DNA of 64,000 nt from Pedobacter sp. Bi126 (GTDB lineage: Bacteria; Bacteroidota; Bacteroidia; Sphingobacteriales; Sphingobacteriaceae). This document shows, one piece after another, positions 26,414 through 36,404 of this stretch (its first letter is position 1; the number at the start of each line of letters is the position of its first letter). The stretch covers positions 1 through 64,000 of the forward strand of contig NZ_CAKKMS010000001.1 in the NCBI RefSeq assembly GCF_918698245.1. Direction: 5' to 3'. A program made the position numbers and the translations under genes. A model generated the notes under the pieces. The model ran no database searches. It had not been told where the DNA came from and saw only the letters and a list, made by a program, of their open reading frames with translations.

Positions 26414-26547
26414 GTTTAAAGGATGATTAGATAATGCAGCAAAATAACAATTATTTTTTATGATCGAACGAGAGAAAGATTATGTTATTAAATTTAGAAT
26501 GAACAAATAGTCAACAAAAAAGTAGCTAATCACCTATCAACCAACGA

Positions 26548-28845
26548 CTATTGAACTAACAAATTTGGGTTTGGTGGTTCGGCATGCAATAAATGTTTTA
26601 CAAAGAAGTCGCGTTTACGCCTCCGTCCGTAAATACCGCCATCGCTATGACCCATACCCGGAATGCTTAATATATCAAAGTCTTTATTTGCTTTGATCAA
26701 TGCATCTGCAAGTCTATAGGTTGATTCTGGCGGTACATTTTCATCTGCTTCACCAACAATTAGAAACAGATTACCCTGTAATTTTGGTGCATTGGTAATG
26801 TTAGATTGTTCTCCATAGTGCGGCCCAACGGGATAGCCCATCCATTGTTCGTTCCACCATTGTTTATCAATGCGGTTATCATGACAACCACAGGCAGAAA
26901 CCGCAGCTTTATAAAACTCTGGATGAAATAATAGTGCACCTGTTGAGCTTTGCCCACCCGCCGAAGTGCCATAAATCCCCACTCTTGAAATATCAGCATT
27001 TGGATACTTCCCCGCCATAGCTTTCATCCACAATATCCGGTCAGGGAAACCCGCATCTGCTATGTTTTTCCAGCATACATCATGAAAAGCTTTAGATCGG
27101 TTGGCGGTACCCATTCCATCAATCTGTACTACAATAAAGCCTAATTCGGCAATGCTCTGCATTTCACTGGCAGGCAAGAAACTTTTGGGCACAAAACTAT
27201 CATGAGGACCTGCGTAAATATTTTCGATAACAGGATAAGTTTTGTTCGGATCCATTTTTGAAGGAAAGCAAACAATGCCCCAAATGTCGGTTATGCCATC
27301 TCTTCCTTTAGATACAAACACTTCAGGCAGTTTAACTCCTGTAGCCAAGTAAATAGCTGATTGGCCATGTTCAATTTCGCTTATTTTTTTGGTGTTCGCA
27401 GTTAACCTTAACTCGCTAACAGGCGGCACATTTACCTGTGAATAAGTATCTATATAATATTTACGATCAGGAGAAAAACTGAGGTTATGGTTACCTTTTT
27501 CGGGTGTAAGATTTACCAGTCCCTTTCCATCGAACCCAATCCGGTAATAATGGATAAAATAAGGATCTTCACCAGCATTCATTCCATTTGCCCTGAACCA
27601 AATCTGACGTTTAACCACATCTACACTATCGATATCCCTAACTACCCAATTGCCTTTGGTAACCAGCGTCTGTTTTCCTGTGATGCCATTAACCAGATAA
27701 AGGTGTTGCCATCCATCCTGCTCACTGGTCCACAATATTTCATTTGTTTTAGGTATGTAATGGGTATAAATGCGCCGCTCATAAATGAAGGTTTTTGTTT
27801 TTTCGTCGATAATATTTTTGGTTTTCCCGGTTAAAACATCCACTTCAATTACCCTAAAACGTTGATGGCCGCGATCTACTTTCTCATAGGTATAATACCT
27901 GCTGTTATTACCGCGCCAATGCAATTCTGGTGCACCAAAGAAATCAATTGGATCTGCATCTACTTTAATGGCAGTTTTAGCCACTACATTAAAAACATAG
28001 GGCTGATAAGCGGTAAAGTCATCGCCTGGCTGGGCATATTCTCTTGATTTTAATTCACCACGGGTAGTTCCAGGAACCGAACTTAATACATAATGTACTT
28101 TTTTAGTCTCTTTCGGATCGATTTTATAGGCAACAATATTTTTTCCATCAGGCGACCATGCAAATTCGCCATATGGTTTATCGGCACTACCATCGGTACT
28201 CAATTGGGTTTCTGCTTTGGTAGCCAGATCAATCACAAATATATTTCCACCCCTTATGAGGATTTCATTTTTACCATCAGGCGATTTTCTGGATTCACGG
28301 TTCCGTTGCCAGCGCGATCTGCTTTGCTGCAAAGGTCTTTTGGCATTGTAACGATAAATTGTAGTGTCTTTGGTATCCGCTAAACTGTAATCGCTCAAGT
28401 TTAATTGATACCATTTATCCTGTATTTTTAGTTTTGCTGTGTTACCCTGATCGGCGAAATACAATTCAGCAAACTGAAGTTTTAATGGATTCTGTTTTTT
28501 ACCTGTTATCTTTTCTATATTTTCAGCCAGTTTATTGTTATCAAATGCTGCTTTACGTTTACCTGTTGCAGCATCTACATAATAATATTCCCATGTTCTG
28601 TTAGGAAGGTTCTTTTTGTACCAAAATGCACTTCCATCTTTTTTCCAAAAGGGAATAAGATCGTTGTTGGTTGGGATATTGCGTAACGCAGTATCCAGCT
28701 TAGTAGATAATTGGTAAGCATTTGCCACTTCAGCAGCACTTGGTGCATAGGGCTGCAAACCCGCCTGCTGCGCCAGCAGCTGAAAAGAAACAAAACTTAA
28801 TAAGATGATCGCTATTGCTTTTTTAGCGCTTGGATAAGTGGTCAT
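26548..28845 (-). CDS. S9 family prolyl peptidase (dipeptidyl-peptidase IV-like), secreted
   Basis: The 765-aa protein has a signal peptide (about 1-25), an N-terminal DPP-IV-type beta-propeller (about 100-500) and a C-terminal alpha/beta-hydrolase domain. The triad is visible: Ser628 in YGTSAGGQSS, Asp701 in GEADENVPPE and His733 in GMGHSDGG. DPP-IV-like enzymes release X-Pro (or X-Ala) dipeptides from peptide N-termini, probably in the periplasm here. It is downstream of an amino-acid permease and a DUF885 protein, and near a hydroxyproline operon, which fits a role in using proline-rich peptides. The true P1 preference was not determined. Confidence 0.9.
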   Translation of the reverse strand: MTTYPSAKKAIAIILLSFVSFQLLAQQAGLQPYAPSAAEVANAYQLSTKLDTALRNIPTNNDLIPFWKKDGSAFWYKKNLPNRTWEYYYVDAATGKRKAAFDNNKLAENIEKITGKKQNPLKLQFAELYFADQGNTAKLKIQDKWYQLNLSDYSLADTKDTTIYRYNAKRPLQQSRSRWQRNRESRKSPDGKNEILIRGGNIFVIDLATKAETQLSTDGSADKPYGEFAWSPDGKNIVAYKIDPKETKKVHYVLSSVPGTTRGELKSREYAQPGDDFTAYQPYVFNVVAKTAIKVDADPIDFFGAPELHWRGNNSRYYTYEKVDRGHQRFRVIEVDVLTGKTKNIIDEKTKTFIYERRIYTHYIPKTNEILWTSEQDGWQHLYLVNGITGKQTLVTKGNWVVRDIDSVDVVKRQIWFRANGMNAGEDPYFIHYYRIGFDGKGLVNLTPEKGNHNLSFSPDRKYYIDTYSQVNVPPVSELRLTANTKKISEIEHGQSAIYLATGVKLPEVFVSKGRDGITDIWGIVCFPSKMDPNKTYPVIENIYAGPHDSFVPKSFLPASEMQSIAELGFIVVQIDGMGTANRSKAFHDVCWKNIADAGFPDRILWMKAMAGKYPNADISRVGIYGTSAGGQSSTGALLFHPEFYKAAVSACGCHDNRIDKQWWNEQWMGYPVGPHYGEQSNITNAPKLQGNLFLIVGEADENVPPESTYRLADALIKANKDFDILSIPGMGHSDGGIYGRRRKRDFFVKHLLHAEPPNPNLLVQ

Positions 28846-28921
28846 TACAGATTTTTTATGGTAAATATAGTGCTACGGCTTTTCAGATTTCCTTTAGATT
28901 TTGATGAATAACATCAATATT

Positions 28922-30370
28922 TTAACCGTTCATATCAACCGCTTCTTTTGCTTTAGAATCCTGGCGGGCAATACTTCCTTTAATCAGGTAATAAACCGGT
29001 ATACCAATTAAGGTGATGATTAATCCAGGCCAGGTAAATTTAGGTTTAAAAATAATCAGCAAGATACAAAAAGCCAGTCCCATTATCATATAGATAATTG
29101 GCAGCACAGGGTAGCCAAAAGCTTTGTAAGGCCGCTCGGCATCAGGCCGTTTCTTACGAAGGATAAAAATTCCAAAAATGGTGAGCATATAAAACATCAC
29201 CACCACAAACGAGATCATATCCAACAGATCGCCATATTTTCCGCTGATACACCATAAACAAGCAAAAATACACTGAATCCATAGCCCAAAACCAGGAACT
29301 GCATTTTTGTTGAGTATACCTACTTTTTTAAAGAAAAGCCCGTCTTTGGCCATTGAGTAATACACCCTGGCACCAGCCATAATTAAACCGTTGTTGCAAC
29401 CAAAAGTTGAAACCATAATCATTAATGCAATAATGATGGTACCGGCTGTACCGAAGATATGATTAGCAGCAGAAACCGCCACCCGATCTTTATCAGCATA
29501 GGCGATATCGTGTAGTGAAAGTACCCCGGTATACATCACATTGGTAAGAATATAGAGCACTGTTACGATTATGGTTCCCAAGGCTAAACTCAGGCCAATA
29601 TTCCGTGCAGGGTTTTTGATTTCGCCAGCAATAAAGGTAACGTTGTGCCAGGAGTCGCTACTAAATATCGAACCCACCATTGCTGCTGCAATGGCACCAA
29701 AAGCCGCCAAAGTGGTATAAGAGCCAATATTTCCATCGGCTGATAGCGGTCCTAAAACCCACATATTTTCCCAGTTGGTTTTCCAGATTCCTTTATCTAA
29801 AAAGAAAAGTCCAAATGCAATAAGGCCAAACAGACTTAACAATTTGGCCACTGTAAAGGTGGTTTGGATCACTTTACCGCCGTTTACCCCCCTATTGTTA
29901 ATATAGGTGAGTAATATAATCACCCCAATGGCCAATAGTTGAGCGGGTGAGATGGTAAAGAAACCTAAATCGATGGCTACCAAATCTTCACTTAGTGCAG
30001 GCACGAGATATGCGGTAAACTTGGCAAATGCCACACCTACTGCGGCAATAGTTGCCGTTTGAATTACCGTAAAAAAACTCCAGCCATATAAAAAACTGAT
30101 CAGCGGATTATATGCTTCCTTCAAATAAATATATTGTCCACCCGCCTTTGGGAACATGGCGCTTAATTCGCCATAACTCAAAGCAGCAGTAAGTGTCATA
30201 AAACCTGTAATTAACCAAACCACTAACAGCCAGCCGGAACTGCCTACATTCCGGGTAATATCGGCGCTTACAATAAAAATACCTGAGCCGATCATACTTC
30301 CGGCTACAAGCATTGTTGCATCCATCAATTTAAGTGAGGGTTTAAATTGTGTGGTTTCTTTTTCAATCAT
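28922..30370 (-). CDS. APC-family amino-acid permease
   Basis: I use ATG at 30370 (MIEKETTQFKPSLKLMDATM) rather than an in-frame TTG eight codons upstream, giving 482 aa. The protein is almost wholly hydrophobic, with about twelve membrane helices. The APC signature is at the first helix, MLVAGSMIGSGIFIVSADI, and later FPKAGGQYIYLKEAYNPL is typical of the LAT/amino-acid antiporter group. It is predicted to import or exchange an amino acid across the inner membrane. The genes lie 39 bp and 76 bp from their neighbours in a DUF885-permease-S9 peptidase series, so it may carry the peptidases' products, such as proline or hydroxyproline; the substrate is inferred from context only. Confidence 0.88.
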   Translation of the reverse strand: MIEKETTQFKPSLKLMDATMLVAGSMIGSGIFIVSADITRNVGSSGWLLVVWLITGFMTLTAALSYGELSAMFPKAGGQYIYLKEAYNPLISFLYGWSFFTVIQTATIAAVGVAFAKFTAYLVPALSEDLVAIDLGFFTISPAQLLAIGVIILLTYINNRGVNGGKVIQTTFTVAKLLSLFGLIAFGLFFLDKGIWKTNWENMWVLGPLSADGNIGSYTTLAAFGAIAAAMVGSIFSSDSWHNVTFIAGEIKNPARNIGLSLALGTIIVTVLYILTNVMYTGVLSLHDIAYADKDRVAVSAANHIFGTAGTIIIALMIMVSTFGCNNGLIMAGARVYYSMAKDGLFFKKVGILNKNAVPGFGLWIQCIFACLWCISGKYGDLLDMISFVVVMFYMLTIFGIFILRKKRPDAERPYKAFGYPVLPIIYMIMGLAFCILLIIFKPKFTWPGLIITLIGIPVYYLIKGSIARQDSKAKEAVDMNG

Positions 30371-30409
30371 GTGTTCTGTTGCTTGGTGGTTCAAATGGTT
30401 GGTGAGTTT

Positions 30410-32191
30410 TTATTTAAGTTGGCCGTAAAAATGCCATGAGGTAGTGAAATCGCGGGTTAAAGGCTGATTGGTTAAAGTAGCCCTGATCATTTCTACAGGA
30501 ATTAAGTTCTCTTTAATCACCGCATCGTGAAAAGCTTTAAAGCTCATCTTACCACTATCAACCAGTTCTTTTTTCAGGGCAAATAGCTGAAGACCGCCGG
30601 TAAGATAAGCCACTTGGTACAAAGGACTATAATCGCCTTTGAAAGATCTTCGTACTTCGCCTTCTGCATTGGCGCGTTCGTGACCTACACGATCGACCAG
30701 GAAATCGACACACTGCTGAGGAGTCCATTTACCAAGATGAAAGTTTAGCGAAAAAAGAATCCTGGCACAACGGTGCATGCGCCAGAAAAGCATGCCCATT
30801 TTTTCTTCAGGAGTTTTGGCAAAACCTTTATCGTAAAGTAAAAGCTCCCAGTACAATGGCCAGCCTTCTACGCTAAAAGGGGTTTTAAAAGGATCGCGGT
30901 AGCTTTTATAACGGTTATTGATAAAATATTGATAATGATGACCAGGCAAGAGTTCGTGCTGTACCGTTCCCCTTGAAAAATAAGGATTGTTACCACGCAT
31001 ACTCATTAACTTATCATCTTCTTCCATCGAATTTGTTGGATAAGAAATACTAATTTCGCGCCCGCCGGTAAAAAATGGATTTACCAATTGGCGTTCGGCC
31101 GACATCATGACCATACCCCAGGTTTCTTCAGCAAGAGGAGGAATATTAATCAGATCGTTGGCTTTTATAAAGCTTAAGGCATCATCCTGTAATTTTACAA
31201 TCAACTCTGGCTGTTTACCTAAGGGTACATAGCTGTTCTTGATTTTTTCCTGCGCTTTTTTCCAGTCTTTACCGAAGCCCATTGCTGCTGATGCTTTTAA
31301 AAGTTCTTCGTCGCAAAACTTAAATTCTTTTTCGGCAAGCAGAATCAGTTCTTCTGGTGTATAAGGAATAAGTTCGGCATTTAATTGCCTGATCAGTTCT
31401 TCCCTTCCGATGGGACTTCCCTTAATTTCTGGTTTGTTTGATTTTGTTGCAGCAACAGGATCTCCTTTATCGTTAAAAAACTTGGCGTAGTTGGTCAAAG
31501 CGAGATCTAACTTTTCGTAAGGTTTAGGTGCCCACCAGGTAAAACCAGGTTCATAATCCATATAAAACTGATAAAAGCCTTTTAAACGATGTTTTAAACT
31601 TAAGATTATGGCCGTTGCCATTTTAAGCTGATCGGGTTTGAGGCTTGCTTGCTTTGTGAAATTTTGGCTCAGGGTGTCAATCTGTTTCGCAATTTCGGTC
31701 ATCTGGACAGCCAGTAAAGATCCTTCTTTATAAGTGCCCCTTCTTCTTAGTTTTTCGAGTGCATAAATCGCATCGGCGAAGGTGAAATATCTCGACAGGG
31801 CATTATATTCTGTTTCCTCTTTACCTAAGAGCCAAACAGAAGATTCTATCTGTTTTTTAAGGAGGATATAATCTACTTTGCCATAAATGCTAAAGCCTTC
31901 AAATTTGGCCGATTTTAACTTGCTTAAATAATCTTTATTAATGTCTTGCAGACGTTTTCTTTGTTCCGGGCTTTTAAAAGTAGTCATCGGGAAAGAATAA
32001 GTACCTCCTGCAGAATAAGGATAGTAGAAATCGTTAATGGCATCTACATCCCTTTGGTAGCCTACTATCAGCGTGCCCATTTCGCTGGTTTGTTCGTACA
32101 AACTTTCGTTTGAAGTTTGGGCTAATACAAAAGTACCTGATAACAGGCTTACCACTAACAAAAGGGCAAAAAATTTCAATTTGTTTTGCAT
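30410..32191 (-). CDS. DUF885-family peptidase-like protein, secreted
   Basis: The 593-aa protein has a signal peptide (about 1-24, ending VLAQ) and an all-helical DUF885 body. The conserved metal-binding string is QHELLPGHHYQYFIN, with His412, Glu413 and His418/419, a variant of the zincin HExxH motif. DUF885 proteins are thought to be metallo-carboxypeptidases or dipeptidases. It precedes the permease by 39 bp and follows the AraC regulator by 85 bp, so it probably belongs to the same peptide-use operon. Enzymatic activity is predicted, not shown. Confidence 0.82.
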   Translation of the reverse strand: MQNKLKFFALLLVVSLLSGTFVLAQTSNESLYEQTSEMGTLIVGYQRDVDAINDFYYPYSAGGTYSFPMTTFKSPEQRKRLQDINKDYLSKLKSAKFEGFSIYGKVDYILLKKQIESSVWLLGKEETEYNALSRYFTFADAIYALEKLRRRGTYKEGSLLAVQMTEIAKQIDTLSQNFTKQASLKPDQLKMATAIILSLKHRLKGFYQFYMDYEPGFTWWAPKPYEKLDLALTNYAKFFNDKGDPVAATKSNKPEIKGSPIGREELIRQLNAELIPYTPEELILLAEKEFKFCDEELLKASAAMGFGKDWKKAQEKIKNSYVPLGKQPELIVKLQDDALSFIKANDLINIPPLAEETWGMVMMSAERQLVNPFFTGGREISISYPTNSMEEDDKLMSMRGNNPYFSRGTVQHELLPGHHYQYFINNRYKSYRDPFKTPFSVEGWPLYWELLLYDKGFAKTPEEKMGMLFWRMHRCARILFSLNFHLGKWTPQQCVDFLVDRVGHERANAEGEVRRSFKGDYSPLYQVAYLTGGLQLFALKKELVDSGKMSFKAFHDAVIKENLIPVEMIRATLTNQPLTRDFTTSWHFYGQLK

Positions 32192-32276
32192 TTAGCGTTG
32201 GTTAAATTTAACGAATAGCATTTGCCTCCATTTGAAAAATGGCTAGCTTTTTTGTGAAAAATAAAAGTGTTTTTTG

Positions 32277-33179
32277 TTAAGCGCCTACGTAGCTCACCCT
32301 GCTCACATTATTATAGGTATCGATATATGCTCTTGGCGACTGGCCAATAATGCTTTTAAATACCCGGTTAAAATTGGTAATGCTATTGAAACCAGCTTTA
32401 TAGGCTACACCTGAAATGCAATCGGCTTTCTCACCCGAAATAAGGCTTTTACAGGCATCGTTAATTCTAACTTCGTTTAAAAAGGAAACGAAAGTATGTC
32501 CGGTATGTTTCTTAAAATATCTGCAGAAGGCCTGAGGAGTCATAAACGCGGCATTGGCTACATCTTCTAAAGAAATTTGATTGTTGTAGTTTTCGGTGAT
32601 AAAGTTAATGATCTTACTCAACCGCATCCCTTCATTTTCGGTTACGTTAGAAGAATACATATCCGAACATAACGATTCTACATTCTCATTTAAATCCTGA
32701 AGACTGTTAACCAATTTCAGGAAGTTAAACAGCACATCAACTCCTGATGCCTGGTGAACATTGAACATTTTGGCTACCATATTTTTAGTAAATGCAGCAG
32801 GAATTTTGAAACCATGTTTGTTTTTAGCTAAAAAACCACTTGCCATCTTCATTTCGGGAAGATTGAACAAAGCAGCTAATATACCGTTAGGATTAAAGTA
32901 AATCGAACACGCTTTGATTGTTTTATTGTTATCAGCAGAGAAATATTCGGGGTTGCTTTTAAAAAGATGTGGAAGTTTTGCCCCAATTACAAAAATATCG
33001 CCCGATCGGAAAGCATGCATGTCATTCCCCGCAATTAACGTGCCCTCTCCTTTTTCTATATAAGTAATCTGCCATTCATCATGTCGGTGCAGATACTGGT
33101 AAAAATATGGAAGTTCAATATGTTCCGATATCACACTCTTGTCATCGGGAACAAGCATGGTAAATGGTAATACTTTCAT
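32277..33179 (-). CDS. AraC-family regulator with N-terminal cupin
   Basis: ATG at 33179 (MKVLPFTMLVPDDKS) is preferred over one 26 codons upstream, because the family begins at about this point and the extra residues are hydrophobic and unlike a cupin start. The 300-aa product has a cupin sensor domain (YFYQYLHRHDEWQITYIEKG) and a C-terminal double HTH of AraC type (about 190-290; ISLEDVANAAFMTPQAFCRYF, then FNSITNFNRVFKSIIGQSP). It lies between the hydroxyproline operon and the DUF885-permease-S9 genes, all on the same strand, so either or both are likely targets. Hydroxyproline operons of other bacteria are often run by AraC-type regulators, which supports the link. The ligand is unknown. 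Confidence 0.88.
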   Translation of the reverse strand: MKVLPFTMLVPDDKSVISEHIELPYFYQYLHRHDEWQITYIEKGEGTLIAGNDMHAFRSGDIFVIGAKLPHLFKSNPEYFSADNNKTIKACSIYFNPNGILAALFNLPEMKMASGFLAKNKHGFKIPAAFTKNMVAKMFNVHQASGVDVLFNFLKLVNSLQDLNENVESLCSDMYSSNVTENEGMRLSKIINFITENYNNQISLEDVANAAFMTPQAFCRYFKKHTGHTFVSFLNEVRINDACKSLISGEKADCISGVAYKAGFNSITNFNRVFKSIIGQSPRAYIDTYNNVSRVSYVGA

Positions 33180-33531
33180 AATTTTTGGTTTAGTTGGTTG
33201 AGTTTGATTACGAATTGAATGTATAAATATTAACTCAAATAAACCAATAAAACTCAAATAAGGTTAAAATCATGCTATATTTTGATAATATATGACGGAT
33301 TTGATGATGAATTAGGCAGCTTGTAAAGCACTATATATTTAGTTAACCTACTGTAAAGCAAGATCTAAAACGATTAAACTAAACAGGTAAAGCCTGTTAT
33401 TTTTGGATTTAGTAGCCTATACCGACGTTTTTTGAGGAAATTGTGATGAAACGGAGTTAAGTCGAGAGTCTCCATCCTAAATATAGAATTGTGATCCTGA
33501 GGAATAATTTATTGGATAAAAATCAATATGA

Positions 33532-33765
33532 ATGACGCATATCCTTTTTTCGCCCAGAGGCTCATTCTTGCCTCGGCTCGCCGCCGCCGAAGGGCTCTTT
33601 CTTTTTGACATCAAAAAGAAACAAAAACTGCCGGCTGAAAATTTTTCTTTCGAAGCCAGCAGGCAGGCCTGGGCAGTACAGCCCGAAAAATTTGTTAGGC
33701 CGGATTTAAGTAGAACGTGGATACCATACTATGGCCTAGCTGGATGGGAACGCCAAATTTGTTAA
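33532..33765 (+). other. GC-rich ORF-like intergenic unit, doubtful gene
   Basis: An open frame of 77 codons stands out by higher GC than its surroundings. Its translation is protein-like only in a loose sense (SPRGSFLPRLAAAEG, QAWAVQPEKF), and it contains the hairpin TTTCTTTTTGA-ca-TCAAAAAGAAA, a bidirectional terminator shape. I suspect a dispersed repeat unit whose sequence happens to be open, or a short gene relic. The adjoining 33180-33531 shows no gene. Confidence 0.3.
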
Positions 33766-33802
33766 AATGCTGATTAATAATTACTTGCAAAACAAAGTTA
33801 AT

Positions 33803-33880
33803 GGTAGCTTGTCGAAGCACCCGTTTTAAATGTCTTGCAAGGCGTTTCGACAGGCTCTCCGTAGGAGTCCTTTGGACAAC
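33803..33880. repeat. Dispersed palindromic repeat of the GCTTGTCGAAG type
   Basis: AGCTTGTCGAAG near 33808 is answered by GTTTCGACAGGCT near 33846, forming an imperfect hairpin. The unit is related to the inner arms of the element at 6321-6466. The following TTTATGATACAACCTCTTA also resembles that element's right arm. Confidence 0.55.
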
Positions 33881-33987
33881 GTGACAAATTCGAAGTAAAT
33901 TACATTTTATGATACAACCTCTTAGCCATTAAAGCTTGTTGGATTACGTTCCAAATCATTTACCAGTAATGGATGTGTAAAATCGAG

Positions 33988-34092
33988 CGTCATCCGATAG
34001 CTATCAGATGCGAGGAGGAAACGGCGAAGCAATCTTTCCTACCATAGGTAAAGATTGCTTCGTCTAATCAAAATTGGCTTCACAATGATGAC
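33988..34092. repeat. Dispersed palindromic repeat with GAAGCAATCTTT arms
   Basis: GAAGCAATCTTT (34026-34037) and AAAGATTGCTTC (34049-34060) are perfect 12-bp inverted repeats. The outer ends GTCATC and GATGAC also pair. The unit ends about 30 bp beyond the 3' end of the D-hydroxyproline oxidase gene and may act as its terminator. Confidence 0.7.
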
Positions 34093-34121
34093 ATTCCTCG
34101 AATAACTGGATCCTTAGTATA

Positions 34122-35363
34122 TTATCTAACTACTGCAAATGGCTCCATTTTTAGATCAGTAGCCATGCCCGAAGCAATCTGGCTAACCAACAAACCGGTT
34201 GCGGGGCCTAAACTTAACCCCATCATACCGTGGCCGGTAGCGATAATAAGATTTTCTCTTTTTTCGCTTCTGCCAATGTAAGGCAAACCATCAGGTGATG
34301 ACGGACGGAAACCATACCAGATATCTTTTTCTGCCGGAAGTGCGGGGTTTAAATCTGGAAAATATGCTGGAACCGATTCCACTATCCCTTTAACCCTTTG
34401 CATATTAATGCGGGTATTAATTTTATCTAACTCCATTGTACCGCCATACCTAATCTGTCCGTTCATTGGTGTTATGGCCACTCTGGCTTCACATAGCAAT
34501 GCCGGAATAGTTAGCCGTTGCTGAGGTTCTGGTTCCATAAAAGAATAACCTTTACCTGGCATTAAAGATATTTTAACATCGGCCATTTTAGCCACAGCAG
34601 GCGACCATGAACCAGTTGCCAAAACGTACTGATCGGCTTCCCAGGCAGTATTGCCCGTAAAAACCTTCATAATGCGATTACCTGCCGTTTCAATATTATC
34701 AACCGCTCTGCCACGTTCTATCTTAACACCATTGTTTAATAAATATTGAAGCAAAGCATTCATCAACTTTGTTGGGTAAAGGTGTGCATCGCAACGATAA
34801 TGTACTGCGCCCAAAACATCTAATTTTAAATCGGGTTGTAATGCGCGGCATTCGTCGGCTGTTAATACAGCCATATCCAAACCCAGTTCAATTGCCCTTG
34901 CAGCTAAATGCGCTTCTTCTTCTCCTGCTTTTTCTGTTTTATAAAATGCCAGAATACCATTATTGGTTAATTCGAAATCGAAATCAGGCTCTTTTGCCAA
35001 GCCTTCATATAGTTTTTTGCTCAGTAGCGATAAATCGCGTAAAGGAGCTGCCGATTGGCTCACATGTTTTGCCGTGGCATGTTTCATAAATTTCAAACCC
35101 CAGTTAATGAGGTTACCATTTAAAGACGGGCGAACATAAAACGGACTTTTGCTGTCAAACATCCAACGGATACCTTGCTTTATCATACCCGGTGCAGCCA
35201 AGGGTACAAAATGGCTTGGTACAATCATCCCTGCATTACCAAAAGAGCAGTTGTCGGTAATATCTCCTTTATCTAAAACTGTAACTTCGTAGCCTTTTTT
35301 CTGCAGATAATACGCTGAAGTTAAACCTACTATTCCACCACCTATAATTAATACTTTCGACAT
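34122..35363 (-). CDS. FAD-dependent D-amino-acid dehydrogenase, probable cis-4-hydroxy-D-proline dehydrogenase
   Basis: The 413-aa flavoprotein of the DadA/DAO type begins with a Rossmann FAD loop, VLIGGGIVGLTSAYYL (residues 4-19), and ends with DGLPYIGRSEKRENLIIATG plus GHGMMGLSLGPATG, the second FAD-binding motif. On sequence alone it could oxidise many D-amino acids or proline. Context narrows this: it is the last gene of an operon with 4-hydroxyproline epimerase, a DHDPS-like deaminase and an oxoglutarate-semialdehyde dehydrogenase, so it should convert cis-4-hydroxy-D-proline to 1-pyrroline-4-hydroxy-2-carboxylate. It starts 39 bp after the epimerase. Confidence 0.85.
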   Translation of the reverse strand: MSKVLIIGGGIVGLTSAYYLQKKGYEVTVLDKGDITDNCSFGNAGMIVPSHFVPLAAPGMIKQGIRWMFDSKSPFYVRPSLNGNLINWGLKFMKHATAKHVSQSAAPLRDLSLLSKKLYEGLAKEPDFDFELTNNGILAFYKTEKAGEEEAHLAARAIELGLDMAVLTADECRALQPDLKLDVLGAVHYRCDAHLYPTKLMNALLQYLLNNGVKIERGRAVDNIETAGNRIMKVFTGNTAWEADQYVLATGSWSPAVAKMADVKISLMPGKGYSFMEPEPQQRLTIPALLCEARVAITPMNGQIRYGGTMELDKINTRINMQRVKGIVESVPAYFPDLNPALPAEKDIWYGFRPSSPDGLPYIGRSEKRENLIIATGHGMMGLSLGPATGLLVSQIASGMATDLKMEPFAVVR

Positions 35364-35402
35364 TCTTTTAATTTATACTGCTGATATGCTTTTTAAAACT
35401 CA

Positions 35403-36404
35403 CTAAATCACCTGAAATCCATGTGCATATGGATCATCTTCGGCATCTATTTTAATGGTATTGTAGCCATAAATTTTTGCCCAACCCTCTACACTTGGTA
35501 TAATGGCTTTAATTCCGTTCAGGTCTACAACTTCTTCTACTCTTCCTATAAACTTGCTGCCGATAAAACTTTCGTGGATAAAATCTTCTCCTTGTTTTAG
35601 TTTTCCTTTAGCAAACCATTGTGCCAAACGGGCCGAAGTGCCTGTTCCACATGGCGAACGGTCGATGGCTTTATCACCATAAAAAACTGCATTCCTGGCG
35701 GTTGATGTAGGGTCGATTGTTTTACCGGTCCACAACACATGGCTACAGCCATTTATCGTCGGATCTAAAGGATGTACAAAAGTATATTGTTCGTTGATGC
35801 GTTTTCTAATGGTCTGGCTCCAGGTAATCAGTTGCGAAGCGGTGTAGTTTTCCAGTCCCGGAAAATTTCCCTGTGGGTCTACAATGGCATAAAAGTTACC
35901 GCCATAAGCTACATCAAAAGTAAGCGTACCTAAATCCGGGCATTCTACTTCTAAATTTTCTGCAGCCAAATAAGAAGCTACGTTTTTCAGCTTAACCGAT
36001 TTAACCTTTTTACCTTCCTGCTTATATTCAATCAAAACTAATCCGGCCGGGGCTTCCATTCTGATCACCCCAGGTATTTTGGGCTGAATCAATCCTTCCT
36101 CAATAGCAATGGTAATGGTACCGATAGTACCATGGCCGCACATTGGAAGGCAGCCACTGGTTTCGATAAAAAGCACAGCTACATCATTGGCTGGATCGTG
36201 AGGTGGATAAAGAATACTGCCCGACATCATATCATGACCGCGTGGTTCGAACATTAAACCTGTTCTGATCCAATCGAATTCTTTCAAAAAATGCTGACGC
36301 TTTTCGCTCATATTTGAGCCAATAAGCTGAGGCCCGCCGCCTGCAACTAACCTAACCGGATTTCCGCAAGTATGTGCATCTACACAAAAAAAAGTTTTAC
36401 TCAT
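35403..36404 (-). CDS. 4-hydroxyproline 2-epimerase (proline racemase family)
   Basis: The 333-aa protein belongs to the proline racemase superfamily. Both catalytic cysteines are present: Cys89 in LPMCGHGT and Cys252 in RSPCGTGTSARL. The second Cys separates it from trans-3-hydroxyproline dehydratases, which have Thr there. FVHPLDPTINGCSHVLWTG agrees with hydroxyproline-type members. It interconverts trans-4-hydroxy-L-proline and cis-4-hydroxy-D-proline, the first step of the pathway, in the cytoplasm. Its start overlaps the end of the aldehyde dehydrogenase gene by 8 bp, so the two are probably translationally coupled. Confidence 0.92.
   Translation of the reverse strand: MSKTFFCVDAHTCGNPVRLVAGGGPQLIGSNMSEKRQHFLKEFDWIRTGLMFEPRGHDMMSGSILYPPHDPANDVAVLFIETSGCLPMCGHGTIGTITIAIEEGLIQPKIPGVIRMEAPAGLVLIEYKQEGKKVKSVKLKNVASYLAAENLEVECPDLGTLTFDVAYGGNFYAIVDPQGNFPGLENYTASQLITWSQTIRKRINEQYTFVHPLDPTINGCSHVLWTGKTIDPTSTARNAVFYGDKAIDRSPCGTGTSARLAQWFAKGKLKQGEDFIHESFIGSKFIGRVEEVVDLNGIKAIIPSVEGWAKIYGYNTIKIDAEDDPYAHGFQVI

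Noticed and set aside
32277..33257. Longer AraC frame starting 26 codons upstream
   Set aside because: The added residues do not resemble the family; MKVLPFTM at 33179 is a natural start.
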